This document shows, piece after piece, positions 19,435-29,086 of a DNA stretch of 64,000 nucleotides; positions within the stretch are counted from its first letter, which is position 1; every line of letters starts with the position of its first letter. Both the position numbers and the translations under genes were made by a program. The notes below the pieces were generated by a model. That model saw nothing but the letters and a program-made list of their open reading frames with translations. It was not told the DNA's origin and ran no database searches. This stretch comes from Arachis hypogaea (Eukaryota; Streptophyta; Magnoliopsida; Fabales; Fabaceae): positions 68,573,772 to 68,637,771 of the forward strand of contig NC_092051.1 in the NCBI RefSeq assembly GCF_003086295.3, given 5' to 3'.

Positions 19435-21772
19435 GAAGGTCCACCTTACAACAAAGAGGTCGGATGAGTTGAAGGTCCACCTCACACCAAAGAGGTCGGG
19501 CAAGTTTAAGGTCCACCTCACACCAAAGAGGTCGAACGAGTTGAAGGTCCACCTCACATCAAAGAGGTCGGACAAGTTAAGGTCCACCTCAAACCGAAGA
19601 GGTCGGACGAGTTAAAGGTCCACCTCACACCAAAGAGGTCGGACGAGTTAAAGGTCCACCTCACACCAAAGAGGTCGGACGAGTGGAAGGTCCACCTCAC
19701 ACCAAAGAGGTCAGACGAGTTGAAGGTCCACCTCACACCAAAGAGGTCGGACGAGTTGAAGGTCCACCTCACACCAAAGAGGTCGGACGAGTTGAAGGTC
19801 CACCTCACACCAAAGAGGTCGGACGAGTTGAAGGTCCACCTCACACCAAAGAGGTCGGACAAGTTAAGGTCCACCTCACATCAAAGAGGTCGGACGAGTT
19901 GAAGATCCACCTCACACCAAAGAGGTCGGACGAGTTGAAGGTCCACCTCACAACAAAGAGGTCGGACGAGTTGAAGGTCCACCTCACAACAAAGAGGTAG
20001 GACGAGTTGAAGGTCCACCTCACATCAAAGAGGTCGGACGAGTTAAAGGTCCACCTCACACCAAAGAGGTCGGACGAGTTGAAGATCCACCTCACACCAA
20101 AGAGGTCGGACGAGTTGAAAGTCCACCTCACACCAAAGAGGTCGGACGAGTTGAAGATCCACCTCACACCAAAGAGGTCGGACGAGTTGAAGGTCCACCT
20201 CACACCAAAGAGGTCGGACAAGTTAAGGTCCACCTCACACCGAAGAGGTCGGACGAGTTGAAGATCCACCTCACACCAAAGAGGTCGGATGAGTTAAAGG
20301 TCCACCTCACACCAAAGAGGTCGGACGAGTTGAAAATCCACCTCACACCAAAGAGGTCGGACGAGTTGAAAGTCCACCTCACACCAAAGAGGTCGGACGA
20401 GTTGAAGATCCACCTCACACCAAAGAGGTCGGACGAGTTGAAGGTCCACCTCACACCAAAGTGGTCGGACAAGTTAAGGTCCACCTCACACCGAAGAGGT
20501 CGGACGAGTTGAAGGTCCACCTCACATCAAAGAGGTCGGATGAGTTAAAGGTCCACCTCACACCAAAGAGGTCGGACGAGTTGAAGATCCACCTCACAAC
20601 AAAGAGGTCGGACGAGTTGAAGGTCCACCTCACAACAAAGAGGTCGGACGAGTTGAAGGTCCACCTCACACCAAAGAGGTCGGACGAGTTGAAGGTCCAC
20701 CTTACAACAAAGGGGTCGGACGAGTTGAAGGTCCACCTCACACCAAAGAGGTCGGGCAAGTTGAAGGTCCACCTCACACCAAAGAGGTCGGACGAGTTAA
20801 AGGTCCACCTCACACCAAAGAGGTCGGACGAGTTAAAGGTCCACCTCACACCAAAGAGGTCGGGCAAGTTGAAGGTCCACCTCACACCAAAGAGGTCGGA
20901 CGAGTTGATGGTCCACCTCACACAGAAGAGGTCGGACGAGTTGAAGGTCCACCTCACACCAAAGAGGTCGGACGAGTTGAAAGTCCACCTCACACCAAAG
21001 ACGTCGGACGAGTTGAAGATCCACCTCACACCAAAGAGGTCGGACGAGTTGAAGGTCCACCTCACACCAAAGAGGTCGGACAAGTTAAGGTCCACCTCAC
21101 ACCGAAGAGGTCGGACGAGTTGAAGGTCCACCTCACATCAAAGAGGTCGGATGAGTTAAAGGTCCACCTCACACCAAAGAGGTCGGACGAGTTGAAGATC
21201 CACCTCACACCAAAGAGGTCGGACGAGTTGAAGGTCCACCTCACAACAAAGAGGTCGGACGAGTTGAAGGTCCACCTCACAACAAAGAGGTCGGACGAGT
21301 TGAAGGTCCACCTAACATCAAAGAGGTCGGACGAGTTAAAGGTCCACCTCACACCAAAGAGGTCGGACGAGTTGAAGATCCACCTCACACCAAAGAGGTC
21401 GGACGAGTTGAAGGTCCACCTCACAACACAGAGGTCGGACGAGTTGAAGGTCCACCTCACAACAAAGAGGTCGGACGAGTTGAAGGTCCACCTCACATCA
21501 AAGAGGTCGGACGAGTTAAAGGTCCACCTCACACCAAAGAGGTCGGACGAGTTGAAGATCCACCTCACACCAAAGAGGTCGGACGAGTTGAAGGTCCACC
21601 TCACACCAAAGAGTTCGGACGAGTTGAAGGTCCACCTCACATCGAAGATGTCGGGTGAGTTGAAGGTCCACCTCACAACCAAGAGGTCTGACAAGTTGAA
21701 GGTCCACCTCACACCAAAGAGGTCGGACAAGTTAAACATCCACCTCACACCAAAGAGGTCAGACGAGTTGAA
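19418..21772 (+). repeat. 36-bp tandem array inside the retrotransposon
   Basis: About 65 head-to-tail copies of a 36-bp unit (for example GGTCGGACGAGTTGAAGGTC then CACCTCACACCAAAGA). As 36 is 12 codons and the unit lacks stops, both strands stay open: KRSDELKVHLTP on +, SSDLFGVRWTFN on -. Five 35-bp units (ACAAGTTAAGGTCC type, at 19571, 19858, 20217, 20468 and 21079) shift the frame. The array joins gag just before its zinc knuckle to the end of reverse transcriptase, so it takes the place of CCHC, protease and most of RT. It has no spacers, so it is not CRISPR. Confidence 0.95.
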
Positions 21773-22137
21773 AAGGACAACGGAGTGCGAACAAGCCTTC
21801 CGAGATTTCAAAATTCTTGGGGCAACCACCCATTCTTTCCAGACCATGGGAAAGTGAAGAACTCATATTATACCACGCAGTGGGAAGTCGGGCAATAGCC
21901 TTAGCACTAGTCAGAGAAGACGGAAGTGGGCAAGAACCCATCTACTTCATCAGCAAAGCTCTACAAGGGGCCGAACTAAACTATCAAAAGATAGAAAAAG
22001 TTCGCCTAAGCCCACATACTCACCTCTCGACAACTCCACCCATACTTTCAAGCTCACACTATCAGATTTCGGACCAACCAGCCCATAAAAGGCCTCCTAC
22101 AGAAAACAAACTTAGCTAGAAGAATCCTACAGATGAC
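21771..22137 (+). pseudogene. pol: RT-end / RNase H remnant
   Basis: Directly after the 36-bp array the + strand reads TECEQAFRDFK, then in a second frame (from about 21817) GQPPILSRPW, ELILYHAVGSRAIALALVRE and PIYFISKALQGAELNYQKIEK. A third frame continues as HPYFQAHTIRFRTNQPIKGL. These are the RT-RNase H junction and RNase H start typical of Ty3/gypsy pol. At least two frameshifts and the loss of the RT catalytic part make it non-functional. Confidence 0.85.
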
Positions 22138-22318
22138 AGCTCGGATAATTCGGGGGACCCTGGACAAAATCAGAGAACATCTCGGACAATTCGGGGACCC
22201 TGGACAAAAACAGAAAATAGCTCAGACAAATCAGGGAAAATGAAGTCCGACACATAGAATGCCCGAGCTGATGCATTTTCAAAACCAGCCAGCACCAACA
22301 GCTCGGACAATTCGGGGA
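22138..22318 (+). repeat. Short imperfect repeats and partial duplication in pol
   Basis: Repeats of about 40 bp built on AGCTCGGACAATTCGGGGA start at 22138, about 22180 and 22219, and a further copy lies near 22300. Between them, 22233-22289 (GTCCGACACATAGAATGCCC, then GAGCTGATGCATTTTC) is a shortened copy of the RNase H tail at 22319-22386, lacking the CCTCGGGAGCAAA stretch. Confidence 0.7.
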
Positions 22319-22465
22319 TATGAGGTCCGACACATGCCTCGGGAGCAAAATGCCCGAGCTGATGCATTTTCAAAACTAGCCAACACCAAACCAGGGGGCA
22401 ATAACAGAAGCCTCATCCAGGCTACATTACAAGACCACAACAAGTCAATCTCGAAGGCGGTATAA
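22319..22465 (+). pseudogene. pol: RNase H C-terminal remnant
   Basis: Open from YEVRHMPREQNARADAFSKL to NNRSLIQATLQ, ending at TAA 22463-22465. The RHxPREQNxRADxxSKLA pattern is the end of the RNase H region in Tat-like pol. It is separated from the upstream RNase H part by repeats, and the sequence after it is not recognised. Confidence 0.8.
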
Positions 22466-23002
22466 AGGATGTACTCAGGGTCAGCCACAGTAACACGCAT
22501 TAAAACTATGGAATTCAGCCAATCAGACATGCCGTTCGGGATCTTAGTATACATCTCAAAGACATAGGTCGACTATGGGATTACTACCAAACAACTCGGG
22601 CAAATAAGGAAACAACTCGGACAATAATAGTAGAACATCAAGTGACAGACATGGCAGTAAAAGGGAAACCCCAGGACTCACACGAAAGTCCAAGGGCACC
22701 CTTTGGAGGCAACAACAGGGCAAGAACACAGAGAACAGAAGTCGACAATCTATACCTAAACAGTCCGAACACCTCTCAAACAAAAGGTCAAAATAAAAGC
22801 TAGAACTTTTGTACAAAAGGAGTCAGGCAACGATGAAAAGAAACAGAAACAGCAAGAAAAGCCCACATTCTTCTCAAAGGCGAACGACAAAAGAAAAGTC
22901 ATAATAAACGGTCAAAGACACAAACTTTTTGCAGAAAGAACCAAAGTTCTTCAGAGCAAAAACCCAGCTACAAAGTCAAAGCTTTACATAAAAAATATAG
23001 CC
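22466..23002 (+). other. Unrecognised degenerate internal sequence
   Basis: A-rich internal sequence of the element where the integrase N-terminal zinc region and catalytic core would be expected. I see no integrase motif and no long open frame. AACTCGGGCAAATAAGGAAA and related ACTCGGACAATA pieces resemble the short repeats upstream. Confidence 0.5.
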
Positions 23003-23484
23003 CCACCAGAAGAGCTCCCACAAGTCCTATGGGCATATCGGACAACTCCACACTCCACTACAAAGGAATCACCTTTCCAATTAGCTTACGGAATGGAGGC
23101 AATGATCCCAATGGAGGCCAAAGAAGGATCGCCCATAGTGATCCACTACAGTGAAGAGGCCAACTCATAACTTCAAAAGGAAGAACTCGACTTACCTCCA
23201 GAAACCCGAGAAAGAGCTCGGATCAAGGAAGAGGCGTTAAAACGTCAAATTGGCTCAAGATACAATCAGAAGGTAATCTAACAACAACGATCTCAACCTA
23301 ATCCGAAATGACATCAAAATAAGTCGGCAGCCAACTGGAAAGGACCATACCAAGTTGTTCAGAAGAACTGGGGAAAGGTTGCTACAAAGTGTCCAACCTC
23401 GAGGGGCAAGAGCTACCAAGGTCATGGCATGCCTGCAATCTAAAAAGGGCGCCAGGCCGAGATCCAAAAAGATTGCCGACCTAG
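23003..23484 (+). pseudogene. pol: Integrase C-terminal remnant
   Basis: Reads [36 protein letters not shown] and, after an in-frame stop at 23168-23170, LPPETRERARIKEEALKRQI and SRYNQKV, then a second stop at 23279-23281. Further pieces in shifted frames include NWKGPYQV and, at the end, LPRSWHACNLKR before TAG 23482-23484. This is the conserved end of Ty3/gypsy integrase. The catalytic DDE core is missing. Confidence 0.88.
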
Positions 23485-23589
23485 AAAGGTAAGTACTAAC
23501 ATGTACACATTCATATCTTCATTTTATTGTTTAAAAGATTGCAGATTCCCTAGAAAGTTTCCTACCAAGACGCCCGACTATGGCAGGTC

Positions 23590-23960
23590 GGCAAGGTGAA
23601 CACCAAAGTCACTGCCCGATCACGACAAAGTCGGCAAGATGAAAACCAAATTCATCATCCGATTACAAAGCGTCAAGTCGGCAAGATGAGAACGAAATTC
23701 ATCGTCCGATTACAAAGCGTCAAGTCGGCAAGGTGAAAACCAACTTCACCACCCGACCACGATGGAAACCGAATTCATCGTTTGATTTCGACAAAGGTCG
23801 ACAAAGTGAAAACAAAATTCACTACTATACCAAGACGCATTAATCTGAAGCATTCATCGTCCGATTATAAAGTCGGCAGAAAGTGAAAAACAATTTTACT
23901 GCACGATCACGATAAAGACAATCGTCCGATAAAGGTGAAAACGCGATTCACCCAAAAGAC
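23590..23960 (+). repeat. About 47-bp repeats, 3' UTR
   Basis: Imperfect units with GTCGGCAAGATGAAAACCAA then TTCATCGTCCGATTACAAAG. The two clearest adjacent copies (within about 23628-23722) have a period of 47 bp. Flanking copies are more diverged. Confidence 0.75.
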
Positions 23961-24123
23961 GGTCTAGAGATGACAACCACTTTCTACAAATCGGAAAAAA
24001 TGAACACAGAATAATGTAAGAAGTTATCGAAAGTGATCCAAAAAAGAACCTGACGAGGTCTTACGGATTGTTAAAATAATAACTTAAAGACTGGCCGACG
24101 TTAAGAAGTCGGACCAAGTCAAC

Positions 24124-24630
24124 CCAAGTTATAAGTAAACCCTGGAAAGAGGTCTGGCCAACCCTATTAAAGAGGATTACTTTAACTTAGAAGGGCCAGA
24201 CATGACAAAGTCAGCCCAAAATGAAAAAGTTATAAAAGTAGTCCCTGAAAGAGACCTGACAAAGGTCCAAAAAAGAGGACTACAAAAATAACTTAGAAAG
24301 AGGACGACGCAAAGAAGTCGACCTCCTACAAACAAGTTATAAAAGTAATCCCTGAAAGAGACCTGACAAAGGTCCAAGAAAGAGGATTACAAAAATAACT
24401 TAGAAGAGATCGACATGACGAAGTCGGTCTCCTACAACAAACAAGTTATAAAAGTAATCCCTGAAAGAGACCTGAACAAGGTCCAAGAAAGAGGATTACA
24501 AAATAACTTAGAAGAGATCGACATGACGAAGTCGGTCTCCTACAAAAAAACAAGTTATAAAAGTAATCCCTGAAAGAGACTTGACCAAGGTCCAAGAAAG
24601 AGGATTACAAAAATAACTTGGAAAAGGACA
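24124..24630 (+). repeat. About 109-bp repeats, 3' UTR
   Basis: Five units marked by ACAAGTTATAAAAGTAATCC start at about 24124, 24225, 24332, 24441 and 24550 (spacings 101, 107, 109, 109). Each also has GAGACCTGACAAAGGTCCAA and AGAGGATTACAAAAATAACT or close forms. Confidence 0.85.
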
Positions 24631-24740
24631 ACGAGAAGAAGTTGGACCAACAAAAGCTACAGCTTGGACCGACAAGAAGAAGTCAGACCAACAAAAGCTA
24701 CAGCTTGGACCGACAAGAAGAAGTCGGACCAACGAAAAAC
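24631..24740 (+). repeat. About 48-bp repeats, 3' UTR
   Basis: Two to three units of GACAAGAAGAAGTCGGACCA followed by ACAAAAGCTACAGCTTGGAC. Confidence 0.75.
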
Positions 24741-25062
24741 GTGCGCTAAAACGGACATAGCTCTGCCCAAAAAGCCACGGCTCCACGACAAGGCTATCAA
24801 AATTGTTCAGAATGACTAAAAAGTGTTCTATGAGAACACTAAAAAGTCGTCGGACAAGTTAGCCCCAAGGACCACCTCGACCAAACAGAAAGTGGACAAA
24901 ACCGGAAGTGATCAAAAAAGGTCAAACAACAAAGTCCCAAACCTCTAGAAAATCTGCAAAGATTGTAAAGCAATGAATAAACAAGCCAGACAGATGCTTG
25001 AGCACGACTTCCAAAGAGATCGAAGCTCTAAAAAGAACGATCTCATGGAAAGATCGAACTCA

Positions 25063-25073
25063 AGCAGGGGCAC
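25063..25073 (+). other. Polypurine tract
   Basis: AGCAGGGGCAC directly precedes the 3' LTR. It is in the right place to prime plus-strand synthesis, though short and broken by C. Confidence 0.65.
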
Positions 25074-25386
25074 TGTTCATACCCTAGGTCAAGCTGTCCG
25101 ACCCGGGATGTTTAGCGACAAGCCAACCGACCTCTTCAGGTCAGACTATCCGACCTCTTCTCAAAGAGCTCGGCCAATGACCGACCTCTTCACAAAGAGC
25201 TCGGCCAAAACGCTACAGAGGCCCAATAAGGGCCCAAATAAAAGGAACACAGCCCAATCCAAAGGCGGCTCAAGCCTACAGAGAGAAGAGCGGTTCCGTT
25301 GAAGATAAGCTGACCTCGCCCAAAGATAAGATAAGATAAGATAAGATAACTAACTTATCTTATCTAAGAAGGTCACTTCTCACCAT

Positions 25387-25394
25387 TATAAATA
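25387..25394 (+). promoter_or_regulatory. TATA box, 3' LTR
   Basis: TATAAATA at the matching place in the 3' LTR. It could in principle drive transcription outward into the downstream 5S units. Confidence 0.6.
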
Positions 25395-25531
25395 CACTGG
25401 AGCACCAAGGTATAACACATACTCTGATTCTACATAAAACCTGTTTAATACCCATGCTAACTTAAGCATCGGAGTCACTTGCAGGTACCCCCCACCCTTC
25501 GGGGACCAAGGATCAGCAGTGCAGCCAGTCC

Positions 25532-25626
25532 AACAAGTCGGTCACAGCGGCTCCAGCCACCTTCAACAAGTCGGACGCGGCGGCTCCGGCCACCATCAAC
25601 AAGTCGGACACAACAGCTCCGACCAG
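25532..25626 (+). repeat. 33-bp tandem repeat in 3' LTR
   Basis: Counterpart of the 5' LTR repeat. Several of the substitutions between the LTRs fall here. Confidence 0.75.
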
Positions 25627-25679
25627 CACAGAAGATCTAGTCTGAGATCGACCTACAGTTTCAGGTAACCCTCGGAACA

Positions 25680-25684
25680 GATTC
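25680..25684 (+). repeat. Target-site duplication, right (GATTC)
   Basis: GATTC directly after the 3' LTR, continuing as GCAGCTCGACTTACCC, the ordinary 5S spacer. Confidence 0.95.
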
Positions 25685-25746
25685 GCAGCTCGACTTACCC
25701 TACATCGGGAGACAAGCTTATGATAATTGTGTGCACATACTTTAAT

Positions 25747-25864
25747 AGGTGCGATCATACCAGCACTAATGCACTAGATCCCATGAGAACTCTGCAGTTA
25801 AGCGTGCTTGAGCGAGAGTAGTACCAGGATGGGTGACTTCTGGGAAGTCCTTATGTTGCACCTC
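25747..25864 (+). rRNA. 5S rRNA, first after the retrotransposon
   Basis: -1 T; CACTAGATCCCATGAG; CTTGAGCG; GTACCAGG; one base lost in GACTTCTGGG; TTGCACC end. Confidence 0.88.
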
Positions 25865-26051
25865 TTTTACTTTTTTTTTTACGTCGTGGTTACCCTCGTT
25901 CTTTAAACAACGCTATATTGAATAGTTTAGCTAAAGCGAGCCTCAATGACCTGATTTTTGGCAAGCTCGCACGGTCCCCGCAGGGATTTGCAGCCCAACT
26001 TACCCTACGTCGCGAGACATGCTTACGAAAATTGTGTACGCATACTTTAAC

Positions 26052-26170
26052 AGGTGCGATCATACCAGCATTAATGCACCGGATCCCATCAGAACTCCGT
26101 AGTTAAGCGTGCTTGGGCGAGAGTAGTACTAGGATGGGTGACCTCCTGGGAAGTCCTCGTATTGCACCCC
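26052..26170 (+). rRNA. 5S rRNA
   Basis: -1 C; AGCATTAAT; CCGTAGTTAAG; GTATTGCACC end. Five-gene repeat position 1. Confidence 0.9.
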
Positions 26171-26357
26171 TTTTTTTTTTGTCTTTTACGTCGTGCTTAC
26201 CCTCGTTCTTTAAACTACGCTAACTTGAATAGTTTAGCTAAAGCGAGCCGCAATGACCTGATTTTCGGCAAGCTCGCACGGGCCCGCAGGGATTCGCAGC
26301 TTGACTTACCTTACATCGCGAGAAATGCTTATGATAATTGTGTGCGCATACTTTAAC

Positions 26358-26476
26358 AGGTGCGATCATACCAACACTAATGCACCGGATCCCATCAGAA
26401 CTCCGCAGTTTAGCGTGGTTGGGCGAGAGTAGTACTAGGATGGGTGACCTCCTGGGAAGTCCTCGTGTAGCACCTC
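26358..26476 (+). rRNA. 5S rRNA
   Basis: -1 C; ACCAACAC; GTTTAGCGTGGTTGG in box A; TAGCACC end. Position 2. Confidence 0.9.
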
Positions 26477-26660
26477 TTTTTTTTTTTTTACGTCGTGCTT
26501 ACCCTTGTTCTTTAAACGACGCTATATTGAGTAGTTTAGCTAAAGCGAGCATCAATGACCTGATTTTCGGCAAGCTCGCACGGGCCCTGCAGGGATTCGC
26601 AGCTCGACTTACCCTACGTCGCGAGACATGCTTATGATAATTGTGTGCACATACTTTAAC

Positions 26661-26779
26661 AGCTGCGATCATACCAGCACTAATGCACCGGATCCCATCA
26701 GAACTCCGCAGTTAAGCGTGCTTGGGAGAGAGTAGTACTAGGATGGGTGACCTCCTGGGAAGTCCTTGTGTAGCACCTT
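26661..26779 (+). rRNA. 5S rRNA
   Basis: -1 C; starts AGCTGCG; GGGAGAGAG; CCTTGTGTAGCACC end. Position 3. Confidence 0.9.
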
Positions 26780-26956
26780 TTTTTTTACGTCGTGCTTACA
26801 CTTGTTCTTTAAACGACGCTATATCGAATAGTTTAGCTAAAGCGAGCTTCCATGACCTGATTTTCGGCAAGCTCGCACGTGCCCGCAGGGATTCGCAGCT
26901 CGATATACCCTACGTCGCGAGACATGCTTATGATAATTATGTGCGCAAACTTTAAT

Positions 26957-27075
26957 AGGTGCGATCATCCCAGCAATAATGTACCGGATCCCATCAGAAT
27001 TCTGCAGTTAAGCGTGTTTGGGCGAGAGTAGTACTAGGATGGGTGACCTCCTGGGAAGTCCTCGTGTAGCACTTC
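26957..27075 (+). rRNA. 5S rRNA
   Basis: -1 T; ATCCCAGCAATAATGTACC; AATTCTGC; GTGTTTGGG; TAGCACT end. Position 4. Confidence 0.9.
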
Positions 27076-27257
27076 TTTTTTTTTTTACGTCGTGCTTACC
27101 CTTGTTCTTTAAACGACGCTATATTGACTAGTTTAGTTAAAGGGAGCCTCAATGACCTGATTTTCGGCAAGCTCGCACGGGCCCCGCAAGGATTTGCAGC
27201 TCGACTTACCCTACATCGGGAGACATGCTTATGATAATTGTGTGCGCATACTTTAAT

Positions 27258-27376
27258 AGGTGCGATCATACCAGCACTAATGCACCAGATCCCATCAAAA
27301 CTCTGCAGTTAAGCCTGCTTGGGTGAGAGTAGTACTAGGATGGGTGACCTCTTGGGAAGTCCTTATGTTGCACCTC
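27258..27376 (+). rRNA. 5S rRNA
   Basis: -1 T; CATCAAAACTCTGC; AAGCCTGC; GGGTGAG; CCTTATGTTGCACC end. Position 5. Confidence 0.9.
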
Positions 27377-27564
27377 TTTTACTTTTTTTTTTTACGTCGT
27401 GGTTACCCTCGTTCTTTAAACGACGCTATATTGAATAGTTTAGCTAAAGCGAGCCTCAATGACCTGATTTTCGGCAAGCTCGCACGGTCCCTGCAGGGAT
27501 TCGCAGCTCGACTTACCCTACGTCGCGAGACATGCTTATGATAATTATGTGCGCATACTTTAAT

Positions 27565-27683
27565 AGGTGCGATCATACCAGCACTAATGCACCAGATCCC
27601 ATCTGAACTCTGCAGTTAAGCGTGCTTGGGCGAGAGTAGTACTAGGATGGGTGACCTCCTGGGAAGTCCTCGTGTTGCACCCC
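27565..27683 (+). rRNA. 5S rRNA
   Basis: -1 T; CATCTGAACTCTGC; TTGCACC end. Position 1. Confidence 0.9.
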
Positions 27684-27869
27684 TTTTTTTTGTTTTTTAC
27701 GTCGTGCTTACCCTCGTTCTTTAAACTAAGCTAACTTGAATAGATTAGCTAAAGCGAGCCGCAATGACCTGATTTTCATCCAGCTCGGAAGGGCCCCGCA
27801 GGGATTCGCAGCTTGACTTACCTTACGTTGCGAGACATGCTTATGATAATTGTGTGCGCATACTTTAAC

Positions 27870-27988
27870 AGGTGCGATCATACCAACATTAATGCACCGG
27901 ATCCCATCAGAACTCCGCAGTTTAGCGTGTTTGGGCGAGAGTAGTACTGGGATGGGTGACCTCCTGGGAAGTCCTCGTGTAGCACCTC
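27870..27988 (+). rRNA. 5S rRNA
   Basis: -1 C; ACCAACATT; GTTTAGCGTGTTTGG; GTACTGGG; TAGCACC end. Position 2. Confidence 0.9.
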
Positions 27989-28172
27989 TTTTTTTTTTTT
28001 TACGTCGTGCTTACCCTTGTTCTTTAAACGACGCTATATTGAGTAGTTTTGCTAAAGCGAGACTCAATGACCTGATTTTCGGCAAGCTCGCACGGGCCCC
28101 GCAGGGATTCGCAGCTCGACTTACCCTACATTGCGAGACATGCTTAAGATAATTGTGTGCACATACTTTAAT

Positions 28173-28291
28173 AGGTGCGATCATACCAGCACTAATGCAC
28201 CGGATCCCATCAGAACCACGCAGTTAAGCGTGTTTGGGCAAAAGTAGTACTAGGATGGGTGACCTCTTGGGAAGTCCTCGTGTTGCATCTT
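28173..28291 (+). rRNA. 5S rRNA
   Basis: -1 T; AACCACGC; GTGTTTGGGCAAAAG; TTGCATC end. Position 3. Confidence 0.88.
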
Positions 28292-28477
28292 CTTTTTTTT
28301 TTTTTTACGTCGTGCTTACCCTTGTTCTTTAAACGATGCTATATTGAATAGTTTAGCAGAAGCGAGCTTCCATGACCTGATTTTCGGCATGCTCGAATGG
28401 GCCCCGCAGGGATTCGCAGCTCGATTTACCCTACGTCGCGAGATCTGCTTATGATAATTATGTGCGCATACTTTAAT

Positions 28478-28596
28478 AGGTGCGATCATACCAGCAATAA
28501 TGCACCGGATCCCATCAGAATTCCACAATTAAGCGTGTTTGGACGAGAGTAGTACTAGGATGGGTGACCTCCTGGGAAGTCCTCGTGTTGCATCTT
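28478..28596 (+). rRNA. 5S rRNA
   Basis: -1 T; AGCAATAAT; CCACAATTAAG; GTTTGGACG; TTGCATC end. Position 4. Confidence 0.88.
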
Positions 28597-28780
28597 CTTT
28601 TTTTTTTTTACGTCGTGCTTACCCTTGTTCTTTAAAAGATGCTATATTGAATAGTTTAGCTAAAGCGAGCCTCAATGACCTGATTTTTGGCAAGCTCGCA
28701 CGGGCCCCGCAAGGATTCGCAGCTCGACTTACCCTAAGTTGGGAGACATGCTTATGATAATTGTGTGCACATACTTTAAT

Positions 28781-28900
28781 AGGTGCGATCATACCAGCAC
28801 TAACGCACCGGATCCCATCAGAACTCCATAGTTTACGCGTGCTTGGTCGAGAGTAATACTAGGATGGGTGACCTCTTGGGAAGTCCTTGTGTTGTACCTC
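28781..28900 (+). rRNA. 5S rRNA
   Basis: -1 T; 120 nt with one inserted base in box A (GTTTACGCGTGC); GTAATACT; TTGTACC end. Position 5. Confidence 0.87.
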
Positions 28901-29086
28901 TTTTACTTTTTTTTTACGTCGTGGTTACCCTCGTTCTTTAAACGACGCTATATTGAATAGTTTAGCTAAAGCGAGCCTCAATGACCTGATTTTCGGCAAA
29001 GTCGTACGGGCCCAGCAGGGATTCGTAGCTCGAGTTACCCTACGTCGCGAGACGTGCTTATGATAATTGTGTATGCATACTTTAAC

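Larger units (their letters stand above)
23485..25073 (+). other. Long repeat-rich 3' untranslated region
   Basis: About 1.6 kb between the integrase remnant and the 3' LTR, without coding signals. It holds three families of tandem repeats (listed separately). Long, repeat-bearing 3' regions are known in plant Tat/Ogre elements. Confidence 0.8.
17833..25679 (+). mobile_element. Defective Ty3/gypsy LTR retrotransposon, Tat-like
   Basis: A 7,847-bp element with two 606-bp LTRs (TGTT at the start, AACA at the end), a tRNA-Asp type primer site, a purine-rich tract before the 3' LTR, and gag, RNase H and integrase remnants in Ty3/gypsy order on the + strand. It lies in a 5S spacer with a 5-bp target duplication. 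Tat-lineage assignment rests on the gag core style, the residue pattern of the RNase H tail and integrase tail, and a long repeat-rich 3' region, from family knowledge and not from a search. No protease is seen, almost all of reverse transcriptase is missing, and only the integrase tail remains, so it is non-autonomous. Confidence 0.93.
25074..25679 (+). repeat. 3' LTR
   Basis: 606 bp from TGTTCATACC to TCGGAACA, same length as the 5' LTR. It keeps a good TATA box (TATAAATA) where the 5' LTR does not. The about 3.6% difference between the LTRs implies an insertion that is not recent. At a commonly used plant rate of 1.3e-8 per site per year this would be around 1.4 million years, a rough inference. 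Confidence 0.95.

Noticed and set aside
19418..21772. CRISPR-like array of 36-bp repeats
   Set aside because: Repeats are head to tail with no spacers, and lie in a plant retrotransposon.
20461..21857. Open frames of 220-261 codons on both strands across the 36-bp array
   Set aside because: A stop-free repeat unit of 36 bp (12 codons) keeps every frame open by arithmetic. There is no start context, no domain and no non-repeat coding sequence around them.
22556..24786. Minus-strand frames of 65-92 codons in the element's pol and 3' region
   Set aside because: Antisense of pol remnants and repeats, low-complexity, with no recognisable family.
17833..25679. Endogenous pararetrovirus or envelope-bearing element
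   Set aside because: LTRs, tRNA-Asp primer site, polypurine tract and 5-bp target duplication fit an LTR retrotransposon; no envelope-like frame is visible.
25513..25758. Minus-strand frame of 81 codons joining the 3' LTR to 5S spacer
   Set aside because: It crosses the insertion junction, so it is a chance frame made of two unrelated sequences.
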